NCBI GenBank assembly: GCA_023262065.1
Contig: JALRDW010000200.1
Location: 1 to 5,796, forward strand
Source of the DNA: Acidimicrobiia bacterium
Lineage (GTDB): Bacteria; Actinomycetota; Acidimicrobiia; IMCC26256
Reading direction: 5' to 3'
DNA length: 5,796 bases
Both the position numbers and the translations under genes were made by a program. How positions within the stretch are numbered: the first letter of the stretch is position 1; every line of letters begins with the position of its first letter. The notes under the pieces were generated by a model. The model had not been told where the DNA came from. It made no database searches and saw nothing but the letters and a program-made list of their open reading frames with translations. Below, one piece after another: positions 1 through 5,677 of this stretch.

Positions 1-132
1 TACTGCGCAGGCGATGACGCGGACCTCATGCAGTCGAACCTCCGCGAGATGCTCGCCAGCGTCACCGCGTTCCTCGATCTCGACCGCCTGCGCAGCATCA
101 CCATGAGCGAGTACCTGCTCAGGACCGTGTGA
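1..132 (+). CDS. C-terminal fragment of an unidentified protein
   Basis: An open frame enters from the left edge and ends at TGA 130-132, giving 43 residues that finish in MSEYLLRTV. The fragment reads as an amphipathic, probably helical tail (residues such as LREMLASVTAFLDL). I do not recognise the family and assign no function. It is taken as real because its stop codon overlaps the next gene's start in a GTGA arrangement (129-132), typical of translationally coupled genes, and because its codons end mostly in G or C like the neighbouring genes. It is presumably in one operon with the transporter downstream. The start and most of the protein lie outside the window, so length and domain content cannot be judged. 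Confidence 0.6.
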   Translation, partial: YCAGDDADLMQSNLREMLASVTAFLDLDRLRSITMSEYLLRTV

Positions 133-1052
133 GCGCGGACCCGTCGCCGGCGGTCGCCGACGACGCCCGGCATGCCGAGTTCGCGCTGCTCGGTGCGTGC
201 GTGGCCGCCTTCGCGTGGGGGATCGGGCCGCTCGCCGTGCGCGGCATCGACTCCGGAGCCGTGAACACCGCGTTCTGGCGGCTGTGGTTGGCGGTGCCCA
301 TCGCCTGGCTCCTCGCCCGTCCGGCGGGCGGCCTCGATCGCCGGACCCTGCGACGCTCCATCGGACCCGGCATCCTGTTCGCCCTGTCGCTCATCACCGG
401 GTGGACGGCGATCCGGGAGACCTCGGTGGCCAACGCCACGATCATCCCGGCCCTCCAACCGGTGCTGGTGCTGCTCGTGGCCAGTCGGACCTTCGGCGAG
501 CGGATCGGGTTCCGGGACCTCGTCCTCAGCGCCCTCGGACTCGTCGGGGTCGTCGTGTTCATCGCCGTGGCGAGCGACACCGCGGGCGCCACCCGTGTCG
601 GCGATCTCTGGGCGGTGGCCGGCCTCATCGTGTGGGTCGGCTACTTCATTGAGACGAAACGGCTGCGCACGCGCCACGACGACGTCCGCACGATGCCGTT
701 GCTCTCCGGCGTCATGCTGTGTGCGGCGATCGCGATCACGCCCTACCTGCTCGTCGTGGAGGGACTGCCGACGCCGCTGGCCGGGATCGACTGGTTCTGG
801 GTGCTGTTCATCGTGTTCGTGCCCGGCTTCACCGGTCACGGTCTCATGACCTGGGCTCAGCGCCACGCACCGGTGTCACTGCTCTCGGTGGTCATGCTGC
901 TCTCACCGGTCGTCTCCGCCATCGGCGCGTGGATCGTGTTCGGCCAGGCCCTGCTGCCGGTGCAGTTCCTCGCCGGCGCCCTCGTGCTGGGCAGTGTCGC
1001 GGCGGTGGTGACCGGGCATCGGGCGGTGCCGGTCGAACCCGAGGTCGCCTGA
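129..1052 (+). CDS. EamA/DMT-family membrane transporter
   Basis: This encodes a 307-residue inner-membrane protein of the drug/metabolite transporter superfamily, whose members move amino acids, amines, metabolites or drugs; the substrate cannot be read from sequence. About ten hydrophobic segments are visible, near residues 17-39, 46-64, 78-97, 101-118, 131-149, 157-176, 190-209, 222-240, 249-270 and 276-295. They form the two tandem five-helix EamA repeats (about 20-147 and 157-294) and match the usual family length of about 300. Typical family features include the early FAWG stretch (28-31), the helix-4 region NATIIPALQPVLV, the GERIGFRD turn before helix 5, and a late LLSPVVSAIGAW segment. 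The GTG start at 129 is chosen because it overlaps the preceding stop by 4 bp, leaves a short polar N-terminus before helix 1, and has AGGA at 121-124. It ends four bases from a convergent oxidoreductase gene. Family assignment is firm; substrate is unknown. Confidence 0.9.
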   Translation: MSADPSPAVADDARHAEFALLGACVAAFAWGIGPLAVRGIDSGAVNTAFWRLWLAVPIAWLLARPAGGLDRRTLRRSIGPGILFALSLITGWTAIRETSVANATIIPALQPVLVLLVASRTFGERIGFRDLVLSALGLVGVVVFIAVASDTAGATRVGDLWAVAGLIVWVGYFIETKRLRTRHDDVRTMPLLSGVMLCAAIAITPYLLVVEGLPTPLAGIDWFWVLFIVFVPGFTGHGLMTWAQRHAPVSLLSVVMLLSPVVSAIGAWIVFGQALLPVQFLAGALVLGSVAAVVTGHRAVPVEPEVA

Positions 1053-1056
1053 GGTC

Positions 1057-2448
1057 TCAGTGACCGGTGAGGGAGCGCACGAGTGCGCTGCGCAGCCGTG
1101 CTGAACGTCCCGTCCGGGCCTCCACCCGATCGGCACTGCGGGCGAGGGCGGTCATCGATCGCACGGCGAGCCAGCGCAGTGGCTCCGGCTCCCATCGGCG
1201 CGACCGGTGTCCGACCCACGGCAGGTCGGTGAGCTCCGTGCGGGATCCGAGGATGAGGTCGGCGAGCGTTCGACCGGCGAGGTTGGTGGTCGTGACGCCG
1301 TCGCCCACGAAGCCGCCCGCCCAGGCCAACGACCGGTCACGGGTGATCCCGACACCGGAGTGCCAGTCCCGGGGCACGCCCAGCGGCCCGCCCCACCGAT
1401 GGGTGATGGCGTGGTCCCGCAGCACCGGGAACAGTTCGACGAGCGCGGCCTCGAGCGCGCGGAACGTGGGAGCATCTCGATCGAAGCGTGGTTCGATCCG
1501 GGATCCGAAGTGGTACGGGGCACCACGACCACCGAATGCGATCCGATCGTCCGGGGTGCGCTGTGCGTAGACGATGAGGTTGCGCCCGTCCGTGAGGGTC
1601 TCGCGCCCGTGCCAACCGATCTCGGCCCACACCGGCTCCGGTAGTGGCGCCGTCGCCACCATGAGCGAGTAGACCGGGATCGAGCGTCGTCGCTGCCCCG
1701 GCAGGGTGGAGGTCCACGCCTCGGTCGCGAGCACCGTCGTGGGGGCGCGCACGGACCCGGTTCCGGTCCGCACGCCGTCCGGCCGGATCTCGATCACCGC
1801 CGTCCGTTCCCGGATGATCCCGCCTCGGCGCTCCACGGCATCGGCGAGACCCCGCACGAGCCGGGCCGGATCGATCCGGGCGCAGTCGGGCGTGTGGACC
1901 CCGAAGCGGGTGCCCTGCACCCGGATCCGGTCGCCACATGCCCGAGCGTCGAGCTCCACCGAGTGCTCGGTCCCGAGACCCCACCGCCGATCGTCATCGA
2001 CGATCGCGCGAACGCGGACATCCTGGGCCGGTGACCGGGACACCGTGAGGGTTCCACCACGGTGGAAGCCGCAGTCGATGCCCTCGGCCACACACACCCG
2101 TTCGATGTCGTCGATGGCCGCGACCATGGCCCGATGCTGGGCCCGGACCGCGTCGGGTCCGCCGTTGCGGGCGAGCGCCTCGCGACTCGCGGCGAACTGC
2201 GCCGAGGCCCATCCGCCGTTCCGACCGGAGGCGCCGAAGCCGACCGTCGCCTGCTCGACGACGACCACCCGCAGTGACGGCGATCGTTCCAGGAGCGCGT
2301 AGGCCGTCCACAGGCCGGTGAACCCGCCGCCGACGATCACGACGTCGGCGGTCGTGTCGCCGTCGAGGTGCGGGCGCACCGCGATCGGATCCGGGAGCCC
2401 GGCGAACCACAGGCTGAGGTCGTCCCACCGGACGCGGCCGTTCGTCAT
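1057..2448 (-). CDS. FAD-dependent oxidoreductase, DAO/PuuB-like family
   Basis: A 463-residue flavoprotein of the D-amino-acid-oxidase fold, a family that oxidises C-N bonds in amines or amino acids and passes electrons to oxygen or another acceptor. The Rossmann FAD motif is at residues 36-45 (VVIVGGGFTG), the ribose-binding Glu ending strand 2 is E65, and the GASGRNGG loop typical of gamma-glutamylputrescine-oxidase-like members is at 72-79. The C-terminal FAD-contacting segment GFVGDGVTTTNLAGRTLADL lies at 379-398. About 65 further residues (399-463) follow, rich in Arg and Trp and ending in a basic amphipathic helix; I recall similar tails in actinobacterial homologues but cannot verify this here. 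There is no signal peptide or transmembrane helix, so it is probably cytoplasmic. ATG 2448 is preceded at 7 nt by a good Shine-Dalgarno sequence. The gene is divergent from the reductase operon and convergent with the transporter. The substrate is unknown; no adjacent polyamine-pathway gene supports calling it PuuB. Confidence 0.88.
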   Translation of the reverse strand: MTNGRVRWDDLSLWFAGLPDPIAVRPHLDGDTTADVVIVGGGFTGLWTAYALLERSPSLRVVVVEQATVGFGASGRNGGWASAQFAASREALARNGGPDAVRAQHRAMVAAIDDIERVCVAEGIDCGFHRGGTLTVSRSPAQDVRVRAIVDDDRRWGLGTEHSVELDARACGDRIRVQGTRFGVHTPDCARIDPARLVRGLADAVERRGGIIRERTAVIEIRPDGVRTGTGSVRAPTTVLATEAWTSTLPGQRRRSIPVYSLMVATAPLPEPVWAEIGWHGRETLTDGRNLIVYAQRTPDDRIAFGGRGAPYHFGSRIEPRFDRDAPTFRALEAALVELFPVLRDHAITHRWGGPLGVPRDWHSGVGITRDRSLAWAGGFVGDGVTTTNLAGRTLADLILGSRTELTDLPWVGHRSRRWEPEPLRWLAVRSMTALARSADRVEARTGRSARLRSALVRSLTGH

Positions 2449-2455
2449 GCCCGGA

Positions 2456-2462
2456 TCCTCCC
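2456..2462 (-). promoter_or_regulatory. Shine-Dalgarno site of the FAD oxidoreductase
   Basis: Read on the minus strand this is GGGAGGA, 7 nt upstream of ATG 2448. It supports that start over internal alternatives. Confidence 0.7.
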
Positions 2463-2477
2463 ACGCCGGCCACGCTG

Positions 2478-2483
2478 TATCGT
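2478..2483 (+). promoter_or_regulatory. possible -10 element for the reductase operon
   Basis: TATCGT fits the actinobacterial TANNNT -10 pattern and lies in the only intergenic space upstream of the reductase gene. It would start transcription near 2490, leaving a leader of about 35 nt that contains the Shine-Dalgarno site. No convincing -35 hexamer is visible about 17 bp upstream. One degenerate hexamer in 77 bp is weak evidence, so this is a candidate only. Confidence 0.3.
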
Positions 2484-2510
2484 CCCCGTCCGTCCGGACC
2501 GCGGCGATGG

Positions 2511-2517
2511 AGGAGGT
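2511..2517 (+). promoter_or_regulatory. strong Shine-Dalgarno site of the reductase gene
   Basis: AGGAGGT, near-perfect complement to the 16S rRNA 3' end, with 8 nt spacing to ATG 2526. It fixes the start of the reductase and suggests efficient translation of the operon's first gene. Confidence 0.8.
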
Positions 2518-2525
2518 GCACGCAG

Positions 2526-3419
2526 ATGGGACTCCCCGAACCGCCGCCGCTCGGCACCGCGGCGCTCCCGCCGGGGACGTTCGCCGGTCAGGTCGCGCTC
2601 GTCACGGGCGGGGGGACCGGGCTCGGACGGGCGATCGCGGTCGAGTTCGGACGACTCGGCGCCCACGTCGTGATCGCATCCCGGGATCCCGAGCACCGGT
2701 CGGCGGGTGGGGCTGCGCTCGCCGCGATCGGCGCCGCGAGCACGGGGATCGCCTGCGACATCCGCGACGCCGCCGCCGTCGGGGCGTTGTTCGACGAGTG
2801 CGAGGCGGGGCCCGGCCTCCCGGACGTCCTCGTCAACAACGCCGCCGGGAACTTCCCGGTCCCGGCGGAGGACATGTCGCCGAACGCCTGGCGAACGGTC
2901 GTCGACATCGTGCTCAACGGAACGTTCCTGTGTTCGCGGGAGTTCGGTCGCCGCCACATCGCCGCCGACCGCCCGGGCTCGATCATCAACATCGGTGCGT
3001 CGTACGCATGGACCGGGGGTCCGGGTTTCGCCCACTCGGCGGCGGCGAAGGCCGGGGTGAAGAACCTCACCGAGACCCTGGCCGTGGAGTGGGGGCCCTA
3101 CGGCATCCGCGTGAACGGCCTCGTCCCGGGCCTGTTCCCCCACGAGGACGAGGTCGAGGCGATCCGAGCCGTGCCCGATCGGCACCGGTCCGACGCACTC
3201 CGCCAGCCCGCCATGCGAGCCGGCGCACCGCGGGAACTCGGCTGGGCCGCCACGTTCCTCGCCTCGCCGTTCGCCGGGTTCGTGAGCGGACACACCATGG
3301 TCGTCGACGGTGCGAACTGGCAGCGCCGTGCGATGCTCATGCCCGAGGTGGTCCCCGTGCGCGAGCAGATGGGTCGAGGACCATTCACGATGGGACCACC
3401 GCCGGGAGCGACGTCATGA
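2526..3419 (+). CDS. SDR oxidoreductase, 2,4-dienoyl-CoA reductase type
   Basis: A 297-residue short-chain dehydrogenase/reductase. The nucleotide-binding motif TGGGTGLG is at 27-34. S52-R53 after strand 2 suggests NADPH, and D78 in the CDI segment is the usual adenine-contacting Asp. NNAAGNF at 104-110 is a signature of the 2,4-dienoyl-CoA reductase (DECR) branch, rather than the generic NNAG. The usual SDR YxxxK is absent: the aligned position is Ser (S171, with K175), while Y160 lies 11 residues earlier. This is the same spacing as Tyr199, Ser210 and Lys214 of human DECR1; N131 may match its active-site Asn. The expected reaction is NADPH-dependent reduction of 2,4-dienoyl-CoA, or a related enoyl-CoA, in beta-oxidation of unsaturated acids. 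About 30 residues follow the fold's usual end (DGANWQ, 261-266) and are Met/Pro-rich. No signal peptide is seen, so it is probably cytoplasmic. Its stop overlaps the hydratase start. Family is confident; exact substrate is not. Confidence 0.88.
   Translation: MGLPEPPPLGTAALPPGTFAGQVALVTGGGTGLGRAIAVEFGRLGAHVVIASRDPEHRSAGGAALAAIGAASTGIACDIRDAAAVGALFDECEAGPGLPDVLVNNAAGNFPVPAEDMSPNAWRTVVDIVLNGTFLCSREFGRRHIAADRPGSIINIGASYAWTGGPGFAHSAAAKAGVKNLTETLAVEWGPYGIRVNGLVPGLFPHEDEVEAIRAVPDRHRSDALRQPAMRAGAPRELGWAATFLASPFAGFVSGHTMVVDGANWQRRAMLMPEVVPVREQMGRGPFTMGPPPGATS
3404..3408 (+). promoter_or_regulatory. Shine-Dalgarno site of the enoyl-CoA hydratase, inside the reductase gene
   Basis: GGGAG sits 7 nt upstream of ATG 3416, within the last codons of the reductase. 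It supports ATG 3416 as the hydratase start, although the reading frame stays open much further upstream. Confidence 0.55.
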
Positions 3420-4231
3420 CCGACGAACGACCACCTCAGTGCATCCGGGTCGAGCACGACGGCCCGATCGCCGTCCTGACCCTGTGCCGACCGGAGTCCC
3501 TCAACGCCTGGTCCTGGGAATCGGCCCGACAACTCGGCACGGTGGCCGATGCGCTGCGCTTCGATGACTCGGTGCGGGCCGTGGTCCTGCGCGCCGAGGG
3601 CCGGGCCTTCTGCGCCGGGGTCGACCTCGGGATGCCCAGCGATCGGATCACCGGACGGTCCCCGGCCGAGAAGGTACGGAACTACTACGAGCGGTTCCGG
3701 TGGGTGCACGAGCGGTTCCGGGTGTTCTCGGACCTCCCGCAGCCCACCGTGGCCGCGATCCAGGGCTACTGCCTCGGTGCCGGGTTCGAGATCGCACTCA
3801 TGTGCGACCTGAGGATCGCCGCGGACGATGCGCGCTTCGCCCTCCCCGAGGCGCAGGTCGGCGTCTCGATCGATGCCGGCGGCGACCTGCGCCTGGCGCA
3901 CGAGATCGGAGCGGGCAACGCGAAGCTCCTCGCCCTCACCGGCCGACGGTTCGACGCCGACACCGCCTTGCGGCTCGGCGTGGTGCAAGAGGTCGTACCC
4001 CGCGACGAACTCGATGCCGCCGCATCGGGTCTGGCTCGGGAGATCGCAGCCAACGCACCCCTGGCCGTCCAGGGCATCAAGCGGACCATCAACGCGTTCG
4101 TCGAACGTGGGATGTCCGACACCATGCGGTTCGAGGCCATGAGCGCCGCGGTCGAGTTCGTCTCCGACGACATGACCATCGGGTACGCGGCCCGAGCCGC
4201 CCGCGAGACCGCCGAGTTCGAGGGGAAGTGA
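3416..4231 (+). CDS. enoyl-CoA hydratase/isomerase family protein
   Basis: A 271-residue crotonase-fold protein, normal length for the family, predicted to hydrate a trans-2-enoyl-CoA or carry out a related reaction on a CoA thioester in the cytoplasm. The first oxyanion-hole and CoA-binding segment is AFCAGVDL at 64-71. The second is GYCLGAGFEIALMCDLRIA at 117-135, with an Ala where the mitochondrial enzyme has the Gly of its oxyanion pair. E125 and E145 are 20 residues apart, matching the two catalytic glutamates (144 and 164) of rat mitochondrial enoyl-CoA hydratase, so true hydratase activity is plausible. The following loop, SIDAGGDLRL (151-160), lacks the Pro of the usual PGxGGxQRL form, which may reflect a different acyl pocket. 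ATG 3416 overlaps the reductase stop in ATGA, giving the family's expected N-terminus; the upstream extension of this frame to 2318 is antisense to or overlapping other genes and is rejected. It is likely coupled to the reductase. Confidence 0.92.
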   Translation: MTDERPPQCIRVEHDGPIAVLTLCRPESLNAWSWESARQLGTVADALRFDDSVRAVVLRAEGRAFCAGVDLGMPSDRITGRSPAEKVRNYYERFRWVHERFRVFSDLPQPTVAAIQGYCLGAGFEIALMCDLRIAADDARFALPEAQVGVSIDAGGDLRLAHEIGAGNAKLLALTGRRFDADTALRLGVVQEVVPRDELDAAASGLAREIAANAPLAVQGIKRTINAFVERGMSDTMRFEAMSAAVEFVSDDMTIGYAARAARETAEFEGK

Positions 4232-4237
4232 GGGGCC

Positions 4238-4723
4238 ATGCCGTACCCGCGCGAGGAGATCGAGGCCGTCATGGTCCGGTACGTGGAGATGCGCGCCGCG
4301 ATCGACGCCGGAACCCGGGTCTGGACCGACCTGCTCGAGTTCTACACGGAGGACGCGGTCTACATCGATCCGGCGTGGGGTCGGGTCGAGGGTCGAGCAG
4401 CCATCGCCGAGTTCATGGTCGAGTCGATGACCGGGCTCGAGGACTGGACCTTCCCGGTCGAGTTCACGGCGATCACCGGCGATGACGTCGCGGTGAAGTG
4501 GCTCCAGATCCTGCCCGGCGCACGCGCCGACGGTTCTCCGTGGGTCCAGTCGGGCTGGTCCCGTCTCGTCTACGCGGGGTCCGGACGGTTCCGGTACCAG
4601 GAGGACATGCTCAACATGGCCCACGTGATCGAGGACATGCGGGCCAGCGGGTGGCGCCCCGGTCCGGGATTCAGCGCGCCGCCCGAGGAACCCGACCGGG
4701 ACATCTCGATCCCGGAGGCCTGA
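4238..4723 (+). CDS. SnoaL-like / NTF2-like protein
   Basis: A 161-residue protein with the layout of the NTF2-like (SnoaL-like) cone fold: an N-terminal helix (about 5-24), the motif LLEFYTEDAVYIDPAWGRVEG around 32-52, a GRAAIAEFM helix (52-60), then beta strands including VEFTAITGDDVAVKWLQ (74-90) and SGWSRLVYAGSGRFRYQEDM (105-124). Family members include small-molecule isomerases, cyclases, hydrolases and non-catalytic ligand-binding proteins, so the fold does not fix a reaction. E38, D44 and acidic D83 lie in regions that often line the pocket, but I cannot assign a catalytic residue. The last 25 residues are Pro/acid-rich and probably extend beyond the fold. It starts 6 bp after the hydratase stop with a G-rich AGGGG just upstream, so it should be the third gene of the operon and may handle a related acyl-CoA pathway intermediate (inference). 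Fold call is good; function is unknown. Confidence 0.82.
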   Translation: MPYPREEIEAVMVRYVEMRAAIDAGTRVWTDLLEFYTEDAVYIDPAWGRVEGRAAIAEFMVESMTGLEDWTFPVEFTAITGDDVAVKWLQILPGARADGSPWVQSGWSRLVYAGSGRFRYQEDMLNMAHVIEDMRASGWRPGPGFSAPPEEPDRDISIPEA

Positions 4724-4726
4724 ACC

Positions 4727-5617
4727 TCAGCGATCGAGGATGGCGGCCAGACGGGCGGCGAGTTCGACCGGCCGATCACCCTGGATCGAGTGACCGGCAC
4801 CCTCCACGACGATCACCTCGGCGTCGGGGCGTCGACGCAGCAGTTCAGCGACATCCGCATCGTCGACGACGGGGGAGTCCGCGCCCCGGAGGAGCGTGAG
4901 GCGGGCCTGGACCGCATCGACCGCCTCCCACAGTGATCCGAAATCCGGGATGTCGGTGCCCTCGGGGAGGTGGTTCCGGTCGTAGCGCCACGCCCAGGTG
5001 CCGTCCGGGCGCGGCGCGGCGTTGTGCAGCACGCCACGCCGCAGCGATGACTCCGAGCGGGTCGGGTTGAACTGGATCGTGCGTTCGAGCAGCTCGTCGA
5101 ACGACCCGAAGGACTCCGGGCCGTTCACGAACGACGTGATCGCGGAGGCCTTGTCGCGGGTCACCCCGGGGGTGATGTCCACGAGCACGAGTTCGGCGAC
5201 GAGGTGCGGGTACCGGTGGGCCAGGCTGAGGGCGGTCAGGCCGCCCAGCGACATGCCGGTGACCGCCCGGGCTCCGGGAGCGAGTTCGGTGATCGCGATC
5301 GCCACCGCGTGGGCGTTCTCGGTCGGCCAGTACGCGCGGTCCTCGCGCCAGTCGGAGTGCCCGTGCCCGGGGAGGTCGATCGCCACGAGTGGGCGATCGA
5401 GCGCGAGCGCCACGGTGTCCCAGGTGTGGGCGTTCTGCGCGCCGCCGTGGAGCAGCACCATCTCCGGCGGGCCGTCACCCCACCGGATCGCACTCAGGCG
5501 GCGGCCCGGCGCGACCTCCACCCAGCACCGTTCGACCCGTACGCCGTGGGGCGGGGAGAGCCCGACCTCGCGGGCGTTGTCGTGGAGGAGTCCGAACTCC
5601 TCGTAGTGATCGACCAC
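4727..5617 (-). CDS. alpha/beta-fold hydrolase
   Basis: A 296-residue serine-nucleophile hydrolase of the alpha/beta fold. The oxyanion-hole motif is HGG at 57-59 within LLHGGAQNAHTW. The segment DLPGHGHSDW (81-90) is the conserved strand-4 loop. The nucleophile elbow is GMSLGG at 121-126, with Ser123. D247 in RGADSPV is the likely acid and H276 in GAGHS the catalytic His, so the triad appears complete and in the normal order. A cap region spans roughly residues 150-235. Members include esterases, lactonases, C-C bond hydrolases and epoxide hydrolases. A Ser nucleophile argues against haloalkane dehalogenase or epoxide hydrolase, which use Asp. No signal peptide is visible, so it is probably cytoplasmic. 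GTG 5617 is chosen because a TAGCGT hexamer lies six bases upstream, as expected for a leaderless transcript; no Shine-Dalgarno sequence is seen. It converges on the NTF2-like gene with only three bases between stop codons. Substrate is unknown. Confidence 0.9.
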   Translation of the reverse strand: MVDHYEEFGLLHDNAREVGLSPPHGVRVERCWVEVAPGRRLSAIRWGDGPPEMVLLHGGAQNAHTWDTVALALDRPLVAIDLPGHGHSDWREDRAYWPTENAHAVAIAITELAPGARAVTGMSLGGLTALSLAHRYPHLVAELVLVDITPGVTRDKASAITSFVNGPESFGSFDELLERTIQFNPTRSESSLRRGVLHNAAPRPDGTWAWRYDRNHLPEGTDIPDFGSLWEAVDAVQARLTLLRGADSPVVDDADVAELLRRRPDAEVIVVEGAGHSIQGDRPVELAARLAAILDR

Positions 5618-5623
5618 ACGCCG

Positions 5624-5629
5624 ACGCTA
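5624..5629 (-). promoter_or_regulatory. -10 element for the hydrolase gene, predicted leaderless
   Basis: Minus-strand TAGCGT fits TANNNT and is followed by exactly 6 nt before GTG 5617, so transcription would begin at or next to the start codon. No Shine-Dalgarno sequence is present in that space. A clear -35 hexamer is not seen. Leaderless genes with this geometry are common in actinobacteria; this assignment is inference from spacing. Confidence 0.55.
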
Positions 5630-5635
5630 CCCGCT

Positions 5636-5648
5636 CGGTTCCCGACCG
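5636..5648. repeat. short inverted repeat between divergent promoters
   Basis: CGGT and ACCG arms are separated by 5 nt, lying between the two divergent -10 elements where both -35 regions would fall. It could be an operator half-site pair, but four-base arms are common by chance in GC-rich DNA. Confidence 0.2.
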
Positions 5649-5664
5649 GCGTGCGCATCGCTCG

Positions 5665-5670
5665 TAGGCT
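5665..5670 (+). promoter_or_regulatory. -10 element for the right-edge gene, predicted leaderless
   Basis: TAGGCT, a good TANNNT match, is followed by 7 nt and then ATG 5678, the spacing expected when transcription begins at the start codon. There is no Shine-Dalgarno sequence between them. The position about 17 bp upstream reads CCGACC, only a loose match to a -35 hexamer. Confidence 0.6.
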
Positions 5671-5677
5671 CGGGACG

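Noticed and set aside
1053..1065. Hairpin GGTC-N5-GACC at the convergent junction of transporter and oxidoreductase, as a terminator.
   Set aside because: Four-base-pair stem without a T-tract; such stems occur by chance at this base composition.
2445..3293. Minus-strand open frame of 282 codons opposite the reductase gene.
   Set aside because: Low-complexity, charged translation with no motif, antisense to a clear SDR gene.
2318..3415. Upstream in-frame extension of the enoyl-CoA hydratase that would give a 637-residue fusion protein.
   Set aside because: It is antisense to the FAD oxidoreductase and out of frame over the reductase gene; its product is Arg/Pro/Gly-rich low-complexity sequence, and ATG 3416 gives the normal hydratase N-terminus with an SD site and ATGA overlap.
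3098..4624. Minus-strand open frame of 508 codons opposite the reductase, hydratase and NTF2-like genes.
   Set aside because: Its translation has no recognisable domain and mirrors three well-supported genes; long antisense frames are expected where codons end in G or C.
4725..4739. Hairpin CCTC-N7-GAGG between the convergent stop codons, as a bidirectional terminator.
   Set aside because: Only four base pairs with a seven-base loop and no T-tract; partly within the hydrolase's last codons. Too weak to call.
4998..5606. Plus-strand open frame of 202 codons opposite the alpha/beta hydrolase.
   Set aside because: Ser/Arg-rich shadow of a gene whose complete catalytic triad is visible on the other strand.
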